This document shows positions 35,696 through 46,955 of a stretch of DNA of 64,000 nucleotides, in pieces. A program made the translations under genes and the position numbers. Every line of letters begins with the position of its first letter. The stretch's first letter is position 1. The stretch covers positions 3,322,226 to 3,386,225 of the forward strand of contig PCDI01000004.1 in the NCBI GenBank assembly GCA_002778195.1, written 5' to 3'. The stretch comes from Raffaelea ambrosiae. Its lineage: Eukaryota; Ascomycota; Sordariomycetes; Ophiostomatales; Ophiostomataceae. The notes beneath the pieces were generated by a model. That model had not been told where the DNA came from. It ran no database searches and saw only the letters and a program-made list of their open reading frames with translations.

Positions 35696-36201
35696 TCATC
35701 AATGGGCTTCTCCATAAAGGCTGCGTGGCCAATAATGACAACGCCGCTGGCGCCAACCAGCCAAGCAATGGTACTAAAGAAAGAGGCAATGAAGAACACG
35801 GGCACGGCGATGATGTACAGGCCGGTATACAGCTGGGCAGTCGACGCGCGGAACGTGCCGATCTCGAGGTCGTTGCCGTCGAGCTTGCCGATGAGGAAGT
35901 TGCCGGCAATGACAAAGATGATATCAAAGAGCAGCCACCAGTTGGTCAGCAGCGAGTAGATGCAGAGCATGAAGAACACGACGGCATAGTTGCTCGAGAA
36001 GTAGCCCAGGTTGTAGTTGACACGCGACTGGACGTCGACAAAGTTCTGCGGCTTGGAGATGCGCTTGATGTCGAAAAATTCGGTAATCGGCCGCAGGTTC
36101 GCAAAGCGGCTGGCCAGCGACGTCGAGCGCACGCTGTTGAAGCGGTCGCCGAGGTTGAGACGCGACGTGAGCATGTCGAGAGGAATCTGAATGCGAGCCA
36201 T
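35671..36201 (-). CDS. PRA1/Yip3-family prenylated Rab acceptor
   Basis: Single exon, 176 aa, ATG at 36201 in CAATGGCTC context. The N-terminus reads IPLDMLTSRLNLGDRFNSVR, then SLASRFANLRPITEFFDIKR and RVNYNLGYFSSNY, typical of PRA1 proteins. Two long hydrophobic hairpins follow (about residues 68-103 and 118-160), separated by a charged loop, and the protein ends HAAFMEKPIDEAFSGEVV. PRA1/Yip3 proteins are ER/Golgi membrane proteins that bind prenylated Rab GTPases and help recruit or recycle them. Length and topology are normal. The gene is divergent from the F-box-like gene at 37505; the two share the region 36202-37504. Confidence 0.93.
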   Translation of the reverse strand: MARIQIPLDMLTSRLNLGDRFNSVRSTSLASRFANLRPITEFFDIKRISKPQNFVDVQSRVNYNLGYFSSNYAVVFFMLCIYSLLTNWWLLFDIIFVIAGNFLIGKLDGNDLEIGTFRASTAQLYTGLYIIAVPVFFIASFFSTIAWLVGASGVVIIGHAAFMEKPIDEAFSGEVV

Positions 36202-37504
36202 TGCAGGCGTTGGGGAGGAAGGAGTGCGTGAGAGAAGGCCGAAGAGAAGAGACGGGACGAGATCAGGGAAGAAATGGAAAGGGAGGGATGTGTCGATGCC
36301 GGCTGATCGAGAAAGGTGAAACTAAGGAGGCTGGAAGCGTCGAACTGGTGAAACTGTGAAACGAGTCAAAGCGAAAGCTCAAATCGAAAAGGATCAAAGA
36401 TCGAAAAGCGAAGCTGGAAAAAGGAGAGAACCAGAGCTGAACAGACTCTATGCGCAAAACGCGATTGATGCAGGGGAACCAATGTTAAAAAAAGAAAAGG
36501 GAAGGAAAAAAAGGAAAGGAAAAAGGAAAGGAAAACGACAAGTCTAGCTAATACGACGGAATAGGGGGCAACTAGTGAGCAGGCTCGCGAAGAAGGGCAG
36601 CAATGTGGCCAGAAAAACAAAACAGCAGCCTAATATTATGGGTAGAGGGGGGGGCCAAACCCCGATGGCGAAGGGGCAGATCGACAGGGTGCGCGAAAAA
36701 TATCGCCCAAGCAGTTTTAGGGAAAGAAGGGTTGTTTGCCAGGGAGGGTGGATTAAGGACTTTATTTTTGGACCATAAATAAATGCGAAAACCGACACGT
36801 AGGGAAGCAATTAAATCTGAGCCTCAGATTGGGCACCAATGGGATACGCTAAATTAGCGACAGGCTGTTGCATTTCCGCGTAAATAGTGTGGGAAGTGTG
36901 GGAAGTGTGGGTTGTGTGGGTTGTGTAAGACAGGTTTTAAGGGCTCACCGAAAACCCATCATCTTACATGTAGCTATGCAGTCGAGAGTGAACAGGGGCG
37001 GTGCGCACTGGCAAAGCCGGTGAAACGGTTGGAGCCATCGAAACGGATAGAGGCATCGACAAAACGGCGCGGTCTCGCAGGGCTCTTAACGCCAGCGGTC
37101 GTCCCTTCTTGCACTGACAAGTACGGCAGTCACGATGCTGTCTGTTTGGTTTCGACGTTGCAGCATAGCTTCAGCTATCAGAATCACGCTGTCGACCAAG
37201 CACGCTTCGCAATATGGACCCTTCTCTCAGTAGTATGACTCTTGCCGCACGCGTCCCTGGGCGTTCTTGCCCGGTTAGCAACCCACACCGTGTCGCAATG
37301 TCGTTCTTTCCTATTCTGGACATTTGACATGACACGCAAAGGTCTCTCTGTTTCCCATGTTTTCCTCATCTTGCTCTGTTTTGCTCTTTTTTGCTTCTTT
37401 TCCGCGGGGCACCCGACCTCTTCTGTACTGTGATATTCCAAAAAGACAGCACCCAGCCTCACTGGGACTTGCCCACGACGCTTCTGACAAAATTCCTTCA
37501 AACT
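36202..37504. promoter_or_regulatory. divergent intergenic region
   Basis: Purine-rich on plus at 36240-36540, i.e. a pyrimidine-rich leader for the minus-strand PRA1 gene. A tandem 9-bp repeat lies at 36887-36926. No other gene recognised. Confidence 0.5.
36887..36926. repeat. tandem 9-bp repeat GTGTGGGAA/GTGTGGGTT
   Basis: Two GTGTGGGAA units (36887-36904) followed by two GTGTGGGTT units (36905-36922) and a trailing GTGT. Confidence 0.85.
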
Positions 37505-39624
37505 ATGTCGCACACTCGGAAACACCTCGGCTTGACTCGATTTTGTGGTATCTGTGGCGATGCCTTTCTGCCTTCAGACCTGCTCATTGCCCGTAGGAGA
37601 AGCCTCGTGATCCCCCCTTTGCAGCCGCTGTACAGCTTCCATTTCAGCTGCTATTTCAGATTCTATTTCTAACATCATTCAGTAGAGGGCAAGCCAAGCT
37701 CGGCAGGCTACAAATCGACGACGTCTCCTTTTCCATTCTCATGGAACACGGCTACGAGCCCCTTGGTAGACGGGTTTGGGCCGTGTATGGACGGGCTCCG
37801 CTGCTCGACCTGCGTAACATCGCCAGAGTTCGCCGTTGTGCACTGCGACTGCTGCGGGGTATTTATGCGCTTCTGTTTCCTGCTCACAATGGGCGGCAGC
37901 GAAGATGACAACATGCTGCTTGACCGTCTCTGGGTCGCAGCCGCCTGGAGCCGGCCATTTAAAGACAACCCGCGTGCAGTCTTTGATAGGACGCCACATG
38001 AAAGCGGTTGGTTTTTCGAGCTGTCCCATCTTTGTCATCTGCCGCAGCTGTGCGACTTGCCGGCTGAGCTGGTGAGCATTATCTACAGCTACAGCCGGCA
38101 TTCACTATTCTGACGATGTGGATACGCACTACAGCTGGCCGAAGAGCTCTACTTTCCCCGTGAAGACAAATTGCAACAGCTTCTACGGGTAAAATTGCTA
38201 AATGAAATCGTGCCTTGGGCCCGCAACGGCGAGCCGCAGCGAGAAACTCGAGCTACCACTACAGCCGAAACCCAGACATCTGTGATTCGCTTGACGGTGG
38301 ATGCTCGAGGCGTTAACAAGGTAGAGCGTCTTCCGCAATGGCCCTCCTTCTCAAGTGGGACAAGCAAACGTGAGATGTATATTCTTGTGCAGACGTCCTC
38401 AAAGCCAACAGCGTTGATCAAGGTAAGCTACACGGCATCCAGTGGCCACTGCAGACAAGACATGCATCCGACAATGGCAAAATACACGTCCTCATATACG
38501 CGCATGCCCATTTCGAGACACGAGCAACCCCCCGACTCCCCTACCTCTCTCTGTTTTGAAACGATAGGCCTGTCTTCCTTCTGATCTTCTCATTCAAACA
38601 GAACGGCCGCCTACGGCTGCAGAGGCTCACCGGGATGTGGAACACACCAACCCCTCCGAACCCAGATACACTCGACACCCGCCTCCTTTCTTCTGCGAAT
38701 ATTTAGGAAATTTTCGATTTGGACCGGATACGGGGCATTACCTTCACATTCGAAACATTTTTCCCAACCGACATCCACGTGCACGAGCTACAACGTCTGT
38801 GTGCCCTGGGCAGCTGTCAGTGCTTTCCGCCTAGGAAAAGCACTGATATATTTGTCTATGTGCCCATCGGAAAGACTGACCGTGTTCTCAACATTGGTTG
38901 GCAGACTGGCGTCAGGTCTAGCAGGATTCTCATCAGAATGGAAAAAGCTGGCGATGTCATCGTGGGGAACCGGGTTGAAGATGTCTCTTCAAAGTTTTAT
39001 ACGGCTACCCGCGGGAAAGCAGGCTTCTTTTTGATGCACGGCTCTGGACTTCGCCGTTCTATTCTTGGCAAATATAATAGACCTTTTGGCGTCTTGTCAA
39101 CCAATCTTCCCAACTCTGGACCCTTTGGGGTCGAGTCATCGGACCCCGTACCGCCGTTCCCTGTCGAGGCACCCGAGCCCTGTCTGTCAGCCGACCCTTG
39201 GAATCCTTACGGAGCACTGCTCTCATGGGCACCACTTCGCGGCGTTGTAAAGACGCTTACGTTTTTCGACGGCAACCGGGATTGGAGGTGTCGGGGCGTG
39301 CTCTTTCACTATGAGAACGGCGCCACGCGGGCTGTAGGCGAGTGCAGGTTACCCGAGTTCCACGTCGAAACGGTGGAGCGTCCCGTGCGGGTGTATGTTG
39401 AACTCTCCCGGGAATTGGGGCGTTATGATAAGATCGTCTTTCGGATGTTCATCCGGTTCGAGGCAGAGTCGACAGCTGAGAGGCTCGGTGATGACGACAT
39501 GGGAAACTATGCACCCATGCAAGGGCACATGGAAGTCTGGTTTAATGCCATATCAGAGCACGCGCTGGTAGACGTCACGCGTGACACCATCCCAGTCAAG
39601 GGAGAGCTCAAGGGGAGGGTTTGA
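37505..39624 (+). pseudogene. F-box-like, Cys-rich fungal protein gene with two in-frame stops
   Basis: Exons 37505-37592, 37683-38422 and 38602-39624, with clean introns (GTAGGA...TTCTAAC...TTCAG, 90 nt; GTAAGC...AACAG, 179 nt). The conceptual product starts MSHTRKHLGLTRFCGICGDA (CxxC), splices into LLIA-LEGKPSS, has further CSTC and HCDCC clusters, then LPAELVSIIYSYSRHSLF. There an in-frame TGA (38111-38113) replaces what in this type of fungal protein is usually Trp (FWR), and reading continues CGYALQLAEELYF. A second in-frame stop, TAG at 38704-38706, follows RLLSSANI, and the frame resumes EIFDLDRIRGITF to a normal end at 39624 (about 617 codons in all). Everything else is intact, so inactivation looks recent. 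Alternatives: readthrough, assembly error, or splicing that removes the first stop. Function of the family is unknown. Confidence 0.7.
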
Positions 39625-40450
39625 CTAGGAACCTACATGGGCAATAGTTAATAGTCAACCCAGTGTAAAAGACGGGCGCAAAATATGCAAATGAGCGACC
39701 TTGCCGTTTTGCGCCTTCCTGGTAAGGTTTGGCTTTCCCCCTTTGTAGCATACATGATGTCCTACATCTACCGTACCTAGCATTTCAAACCTGAGCAGTA
39801 TTCCACACAACAATCAGGCACACTTGCAAGTATCGTGGAGTGAAGCATGATGACCACAGAGCCAGCATAGGACGTTGACAAAGCTTGGCGTAGAGCAAGA
39901 CTTAGAAGGTCCCTCACAGGGCCGAAAGCACATATGCAAGGACATGCACAATGTGGTCAGCTTGCAGACGTGTTTCCAAGCATGCGAGATACGTGATTAG
40001 GTTGCATGCATCAATGCCTTGATTGGCACCGTGGTTAAGACTGGGCCTGCTTCGCCAATGAACAGCTGAGACGGAGACAGCCTGTGCTAGAGGACACCGA
40101 AGGACAGCCTGGCCTAAGCACCAGCCAGCCGAATTGTGTGTACTTAACAAATAATACGGTGAGTTTCAGGGGAAAGGAAAGGAATGATTAGCGCATGTTT
40201 TGGGCTGCACTTTCTGCATAGGTGGCCTAGTGCTCACCGCCTGCCTATTGCGGACCACTGGCTGGTCCTTCTGGACCCTGCCAACTGCAAAACGAGACTA
40301 ACTTACACGGACCGCAAAATCCCAGACATCGTCCCCTCCGTCTTTTTCATTCCTCCCATCGTCGCCCTTCTCCAGGGACGCCCACACACACCTCTCTCAA
40401 CGCACATCCCCTCTGCTCGCCAGATTCTGCTAGCACTGGGATATGCCAAA
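39625..40450. other. intergenic, erj5 upstream region
   Basis: No gene seen. The last 130 bases before 40451 are C/T-rich and form the probable leader of the J-protein gene. Confidence 0.55.
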
Positions 40451-42032
40451 ATGAGACTCTCCGCTTTCACTGTCGGCCTCCTGGCCGTCTTTACGCCTCT
40501 GGCGGCCGCCTGGTCCAAAGAGGGTATGGGGTTTTTTCTTTCTTTTTTTTAATTATTCACTTTTGGCTCTGACTGACTGTCCTCCCCATCTCAGATCGTG
40601 AAATATTCCGCGTCCGTGACGAGCTCGCCGCCGCACTCGGACCTGATGTCACCTTTTACGATTTTGTCGGCGTGCCTCCGTCGGCCTCCCTCGAAGAAAT
40701 CAACCGCGCCTACCGTAAAAAGACCCGCGCCCTCCACCCGGACAAGGTCAAGCAGCAGCTGCGTGCTGAGCGAGCGATGAACAAGGGCCAGAAGGGCAAG
40801 TCAGACAGCAAGTCGGGCAAAAAGTCGGGCAAGAAACCGGGTGTCCATGTCGCCAAACCGCCCTCTGCCGCCGAGCTCAAGCAAGCCGTCAAGAAAGCCT
40901 CCGACATGCAAGCTCGTCTCAGCATCGTCACTAACATCCTGCGCGGACCCGAGCGTGATCGCTACGATCATTTCCTGGCCAACGGCTTCCCCGTCTGGAA
41001 GGGCACTGGCTACTACTACAACCGCTACCGCCCTGGCTTTGGCACCGTCATGTTTGGACTTTTTATCTTTGTCGGCGGCGGCGCTCACTACCTCGCCCTC
41101 TACACGAGCTGGAAGCGCCAGCGCGAGTTTGTCGAGCGGTACATTCGGTTTGCGCGGCAGTCGGCCTGGGGCGAGAACCTTGGGATCGATGGAGCCGGTG
41201 TGGGAAACGCGGGTAGTGTCCTTCCTCCCATCCAGACCGCTGTCGACCCCACCGACGACGACAACGACGCTCCGCAGCAGCAGCAGGCTATGGCAATGAA
41301 TCGCAAGCAGCGGCGTATGCAGGAGCGGGATGCTAAGCGCGAAGCCGCCAAGGAGGCGGCGGCCACGGCAGGCACCAGCCGGCGGACGGCCGCAGGACGG
41401 CGCGCTGCCGCAGCAGCGGGGAACCGGAGCGGCACTGCCACGCCCACGCCGGCCTCGACATCTACTGCTGCTGCTGCCCCTAGCACCGGCCCGACCGGCA
41501 CCAAGAAGCGTGTCGTCGCTCAGAACGGCAAGATTTTGGTTGTCGATTCGCTCGGCGACGTGTACCTGGAGCAGATGGATGCGGAAGGCAATGTGGAAGA
41601 ATACTTGTTAGATGTAAGTTGGCAACGCGCGGAAGAATGAAGGAAAGAAAGAAAACGATCCTGGAACATGTATCTGACTGACCAACCACCCAGATCAACG
41701 AGGTTCCGTGCCCCACGTTCCGCGACACGGCTGTGTACCGCCTGCCGGCATGGGCCTACAGCCTGGTTGTCAGCCGGATGTTGGGCAAGAAGACGGGCAG
41801 CGACGAGATCGAGTACGAAGAGGTAGAGGAAGAAGAGTATGTTGTGGAGGAGGAAGACGATGATGACGACTCGTCTCCTGGCCGGGCTACACCTAACACG
41901 GACGAAGACTTTGAGCTGGTGAGCAAGTCGACGGAGTCGCTGCGTGGCGGTGCTGGCGAAAGCAACACCCCCGCCAAGGTCAGCAGCCAGAGCAAGCCCA
42001 AGGCCAACAAGCGGAAAGGCAAGAAGAGGTGA
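40451..42032 (+). CDS. erj5: ER-membrane J-domain co-chaperone, Erj5-like
   Basis: Three exons: 40451-40523, 40595-41613 and 41694-42032 (introns 71 and 80 nt with CTGAC branch sites), 476 aa. Residues 1-21 are a signal peptide (MRLSAFTVGLLAVFTPLAAA). The J domain follows at about 37-130: VTFYDFVGVPPSASLEEINR, AYRKKTRALHPDKV with the HPD motif, a Lys/Ser insert, and GPERDRYDHFLANG. A membrane helix (about 165-185, FGTVMFGLFIFVGGGAHYLAL) comes next. The C-terminal half is Ala/Thr-rich, then LVVDSLGDVYLEQ and YRLPAWAYSLVVSRM, an acidic run and a Lys-rich tail. Order and lumenal J domain match yeast Erj5, which stimulates the ER Hsp70 Kar2/BiP in protein folding. The Lys-rich insert inside the J domain is larger than canonical. 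Confidence 0.9.
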
Positions 42033-42623
42033 AGAAGGGAGCAGCCTAGAGGAGGGAGACCTTGAGCAAAGAGGACAAGGAAGACAAAATGTCGGTTTCT
42101 TCTTTGCTTGTTACAGGTGCAAAGCAAGGAGTGAAATGGCGACCACAACGGCAGTATATTTACACGAAAAGAGCAAAGAGAAGAGAAAAACAAGAAAAAC
42201 AGCAGAAAAACAAAGCAACTTACATCCGTTATTGGAATAGGCGTAGCAAATCAGGGAAGCGAGGAGCTTCACACATAAAAGCAACCCAAAAAAGTTTTAG
42301 ATATCCATAGTCCAGAGAGTGGCCAAGATGGCCTCTTGCATTTCCCCATCTCATTTGCAAACTGCCTCATCTACTCGACTGTGATATACATATTTTCTCA
42401 TGCAGTCTAGGCTAGCCTAAGAGTTAGTAGCCAAAAAAAGGAGCGAAGAGTTGTGATGCTGCCGTTTGTTCGGGGGTTCCTGTTCTTGTTTTTTTTTTGT
42501 CAAGTTTATATACATGTGAATGCGCTCTTTGTTTCCATGCCAATGAAATGCTATGGCAGCAATGGCCAGATCAGCTATGCCAGATTAAAGTATAGGAAGA
42601 CGATATAAAAAAAATGATCCTCA
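42033..42623. other. convergent intergenic region
   Basis: Shared 3' flank of the Erj5-like gene and the minus-strand Gln-rich gene. AT-rich, with no gene seen. Confidence 0.6.
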
Positions 42624-43805
42624 TTAGAATTCCATGGCGCCACTCTCACGCATCGCCATAAGCGCGCCGTACTGGTTCTCCATCTCCATAGATGACTGGT
42701 GCTGCGACGGCCATGATGCGCGGTTTCCTGCGGCCATCGACGCCGTCGGAGCAGTCTGCGACAACCGATTGTTGTACACTGGGTCCGTCGCCGGGTGATA
42801 GGCCGTTCCGCTCGCTGCACCAAAAGCAGAGTACGCATCCATACCACGCGGGACATTAACACCGTCCATCGTCGCTGCCGGGGAAGTCGACGACTGGTAG
42901 TTAGAACGAGATGGAAAATCCGCGTAGCCAGACATCATGTAAGGCTCCATATACGTGTTCGCGGAGGATTGCGGCCAGCTGCTATCCGGCGCCTGGCCAA
43001 ACGGCTGTGAAGAGTCTGTGGCACTATCCATGCTCATGCCGACGTCCCCCGCTGCCTGTTGGCTCTGCTGCAACATCTGGTGTTGTTGCTGTAGCAGTTC
43101 TTGTTGGCGTTGCTGCTGTTGCTGCTGCTGTAGCTGTTGGTGCTGCATCCGCATCTGCGCTTGAAAAGTTTCTTTCTCAATGCTCGCGGGCTCCCCCCAT
43201 GCGCCTATCATGTCTTCGTCTGCAATTCTATGGGCAGGAGGAGAAGACTTCCACAGTTGCAAGAGGTACTCTCGGCCGTCCAGCGCCGACATCTTGAACA
43301 GAGCGATCTGGCTTGGCGACAAGGCTGTAGGATCGATTCCATTACGAACCAACAGTAGCTCAACGGTCCGGTTTTCTGACAGTGGCGGGCCGGAGAACGG
43401 CCTCTGTGTAGAGAGGGATACAGGATGCTGCTGCTGCTCCTGTGGCTGCTGCGGAGCCTGCGTCTCTTGTTGTTGTGACTGGTCAAACTGCATAGACTGC
43501 TCCTCCTGCACAACCGGGTGCACAGCTGGCTTCACATGAGCAGAGTGAGTGTAGTGCTGCGAGATGGAATAGACAATCTTGGGCTGCTCGGCAACAGTGG
43601 CAGCGGGCTCGGATGCAGGGGTATGCCCAGGGGTTGGTGCCGATGCAGCAGAGACATGAGGGCCACCAAAAGCAGCAGGTCCTGCAGTCCCTCCTTCGGC
43701 GGAGACCGGCACAGGCACGGGAGCGAGTGTCAAATTCTTGGCCAGCAAGGCGGCAAGGTCGTCGTGGACCTGCATGGCTGTCGAGGTGGTCTGAACAGCG
43801 ATCAT
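42624..43805 (-). CDS. Gln/Met-rich protein of unknown function
   Basis: Single visible exon on the minus strand, 393 aa from the ATG at 43805; a second possible start lies nine codons in (MQVHDDLAALLAKNL). The frame is open upstream for about 23 codons without an ATG, so a longer form starting in another exon cannot be excluded. The only conserved-looking block is at about 165-215 (ENRTVELLLVRNGIDPTALS, FKMSALDGREYLLQLWKS). The rest is Pro/Ala/Thr-rich, a long Gln-rich probable coiled coil (about 230-270), and a Met/Ser/Tyr-rich tail. Glutamine-rich proteins of this form are often transcriptional co-regulators; that is inference from composition. It is divergent from the J-protein gene at 45998. 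Confidence 0.7.
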   Translation of the reverse strand: MIAVQTTSTAMQVHDDLAALLAKNLTLAPVPVPVSAEGGTAGPAAFGGPHVSAASAPTPGHTPASEPAATVAEQPKIVYSISQHYTHSAHVKPAVHPVVQEEQSMQFDQSQQQETQAPQQPQEQQQHPVSLSTQRPFSGPPLSENRTVELLLVRNGIDPTALSPSQIALFKMSALDGREYLLQLWKSSPPAHRIADEDMIGAWGEPASIEKETFQAQMRMQHQQLQQQQQQQRQQELLQQQHQMLQQSQQAAGDVGMSMDSATDSSQPFGQAPDSSWPQSSANTYMEPYMMSGYADFPSRSNYQSSTSPAATMDGVNVPRGMDAYSAFGAASGTAYHPATDPVYNNRLSQTAPTASMAAGNRASWPSQHQSSMEMENQYGALMAMRESGAMEF

Positions 43806-45997
43806 TGCTTCGGGCGGTGCCGTTGATGTTGGAAGACGCACGTCGGTCCAAGGCGGCACAAGATCCCAGGTTGGTCAAAACGGGCCACAGAGAAACAATC
43901 TGCAGTCTGCATTAGATACTAAGGTCCTGCAGAACACGGGGGCACATCCTACCACGTTGAGATAAGTCAACAGGCTAATAGCAACAAGCAAGGAACAGGG
44001 CCGGAGCGGGCGCGTTTTGCGTTCTGCTTTCTGCCTTCGAGGTTGCTTTCCCAGTTTTCCGTAATAAACGTGCAGATGAGCAGTGACTGTCTCGGCTGTG
44101 TCTTTATGCTGCGGCGAATAGACAAGTTCAAGCCGGGCCAGGCAGTCGTTGACAGGGTAGAGAAGTACAGCGAGGCTGTAGACGAGGGATAGGCAACTGG
44201 TGGTGACGAAGACGATCGTCAGCAGACAAGGCTTTCCGCAATATGTGTCGCCCTACTTATTCGAACTTGTTTGTAGTCTGGGGACCTCCGAGTTTCCAAG
44301 ACGGGTTTGGAAGACAAAATGGTGGTTTTATTTGGCTATGCTATAATAATAACTCCAAAAGGGCAGTTCTTGTCTGGGGCGAAGGAAGAGGACAAGAGAA
44401 CAAAAGATGGACGGGGAACAAGGGAGGACGGTCGGGGATATAAAGAAGACGAACAAAAAGACTGAGAAGGAAGGATGCGTAAAAAGAAAGAAAAAGAAAG
44501 ATGCCGAAAAAGGAGCGAGTGTGGTAGTGGGATGACTTGCGGAGGCAAAGCCCTTACTTATTATAGCAATGAGGAGAAATCGAGCCAAAAAGAAAGGGGG
44601 GGGGGGGAGGAAGAAGGCCAGCAAGAGGGTCCCGCGTGGACGCGATCAAGTGGGGGGAGGGGAATAAGACACTGAACAGCTGGCCGGGCTCGGAGACGGG
44701 CTGGTCTGAGAGCTGTCTCGTGTGCGTTGCTGGACGAGGGAGGGATTGGGCGGTGGGTGGAATGTGTTGGGATGGAGGATGTTTTGAGTGTCTGAGTGTT
44801 TTGGCGATGTCCAAGTTGAGAAGATCGGGTTGGCTGAGAAAGGACGAAAAGCACAGGAGAAGCTCAACCAGGAGGAAGGAGCGCACTAGAGGAGGGGTAT
44901 AGCTGTAGGCGTATGGGGAAGGCGAGATCCGGAGATGATGCGGCCAGTGGGAAGAAATGACCAGGCAGGGACAGCCGTGGCTTCCCGGACGGGCCTTTGC
45001 TGTTGTTGTATTTTGCACCTGTTTGCGCCTGCTTTGCGCCTTCCTGCTGATTTCTTCAGACACTTTTTGTCCACGTCTCCTTTCTTCCGTTGCCTGTTTC
45101 AGTCCTTCCTTCAAGACCTGTTCACACATCCAACCCACCCAACCTCGGGCTACGACACAGACGATATCCCACCTGCCCTTGGCCCACTGGCCCGCCGTCA
45201 CGCTCCCGCGCCCAGCACTAACACGGTCTCGGCGCGTTTTTGCCCCTCGTTGGGCGTGCCTCGTCGGGCAGAAGGGGCAGAAGTCCGGGTTGCCCTAGCC
45301 CAACGCGACCTGTCAGGTGGGATTCGGCAGAGTCATGGTCCCGCGTCGTCTGCTTTCACCAGGCTTCTATGGGTGTATCATACTCTTGCATCTGCTCAGC
45401 GACACCACCAGCAGGGACCTCGCCCAATGGCTCACCGACACATGACACCCATGCACAGATCAGGCATTTTGCTGGCCTCTTTGCGGAGCCATGATCCTGT
45501 TTGTTGACCGCTTGAATATGATGCGAAAATACAGAGCGCTAGCATAACAAAAAAAAAATTGAGAAGTAGACAGAAAACGGGAAGAGGATAAAGCACAAAG
45601 TTGCAGTGCAGTCTTGCTGCACACCACTGTTTCAGCCAGGATCACCGCAAATCTCTAAAATGCCATCCATCGTCCTTTCGGCAAACTCTTTGGTGGGGGG
45701 TTCCAGAATGGTGGGGCGGCAAGTACCCCCCCAGCTCCAGCCACGAGCCCTTGTTCATGCGCCACAGCCGAGTGCTAGATGACGTTGTTGTATGTGGCCT
45801 CACGCTAGGCTTCAGCCTAGCAAAAGCAGCCACTTATCGTCAGTGGCGGCCTCTTCTGAGACCTTTCTTTTCTCGGAGCCTCTCCCTAGCTGAAAGGACA
45901 GGTTGTCTCTCTTGTTCTTGAACCAGACTCTCCTTTCTTCTCTTCTTGTTGTTGCTTCCTGCAGTTCCAAGGTCATTGCACCTATCCCTGCCGTCAT
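43806..45997. promoter_or_regulatory. divergent intergenic region
   Basis: 2.2 kb between divergent genes. 44380-44640 is purine-rich on plus, forming a pyrimidine-rich leader for the minus gene; 45850-45960 is pyrimidine-rich on plus, leading into the J-protein gene. The 215-codon minus frame at 44554-45201 is low complexity and not supported. Confidence 0.5.
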
Positions 45998-46955
45998 CAT
46001 GTCGACCGAAACCGCTGTTCCTCCCCCAGATTACTGTAAGTGGCGAGAGCCGTGGTTGTTCGGCTGCTTCCCTGGACCATGATTTTTTATTATTTATTAT
46101 TTATTATTTTTTTTCCTCTGTGTACTTTTGTTTGGACGCGCTCTTTGTCTCAATCTTTTGCTGACCATCTAAATTCATGCAGACGGCACTCTCGAGGTCT
46201 CTGAGGATGCCACCGCCCAGCAGATTCGCGATGCCTACAAACGGTAAGTTCGGATTGCATCCACAGATTTCCGCCAGGTTTCTGGCTCTCCATACGGTTC
46301 TGAAGTCTGCATAGATCGAACAGCCACTAACATATTCTTTTTTCTCCCCAGCGCTGCACTGAAGAGCCACCCGGACCGAGTTCCCATCGACAGCCCTGAG
46401 CGCAAGGTGCGCACCGCCCAGTTCCAGCTCGTCAATGACGCCTATTTCACTTTGTCGGATGCCGCCCGCCGCAAGGAGTATGATGTCCAGCGCAAGCTTC
46501 ACGGCGTCGGAAAGGGTAGCACGGGGACGTCCACTGGCCGCAAGGCAGCCCATACTGCTGCCTCGTGGGCCTGGGACTACTTCACCAAGAACGCCAATGG
46601 CGGCCACCACGAACCCAATACTGAGGAGGCCCGCCAGCGAACAGAGGACGCTCAATTCGCGGATGCTTTTGAGGAAATGCTGCGCGAGGAGGGCATGGCC
46701 GAGCAGAATGGGCACCGACCCACCGGAAAGTTCTGGGGCCTCCTGGGCGGCGCCAGCGGTGCTGCTCTCGGCTTCATTGTTGCCAATGTCCCTGGTTTGG
46801 TGGCTGGTGCTGTCGCTGGCAACCGTCTGGGCTCCATCCGCGACACCAAGGGCAAGAGCGTCTATGCGGTCTTCCAGGAGCTGCCGCAGGATGACCGTGC
46901 TCGTCTGCTAAGCCAGCTGGCCGCACGTGTGTTTAGCCACGCCGTGGGCATTTAA
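45998..46955 (+). CDS. J-domain protein (type III Hsp40)
   Basis: Three exons: 45998-46034, 46183-46243 and 46352-46955 (introns 148 and 108 nt, both GTAAGT-type donors), 233 aa. The J domain starts at residue 12 (PDYYGTLEVSEDATAQQIRD), continues AYKRAALKSHPDRVP with HPD, and ends LVNDAYFTLSDAARRKEYD. There is no G/F or zinc-finger region, hence type III. A linker of about 100 residues is followed by a Gly/Ala-rich hydrophobic stretch (GLLGGASGAALGFIVANVPG), possibly membrane-associated, and the tail VFQELPQDDRARLLSQLAAR. It should stimulate an Hsp70 partner; compartment unknown. ATG context is CATCATGTCG. The first two exons are too short to be seen as ORFs, so the start rests on splice logic. 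Confidence 0.88.

Noticed and set aside
44554..45201. 215-codon minus ORF
   Set aside because: Ser/Pro low-complexity text from a pyrimidine-rich leader; no family.
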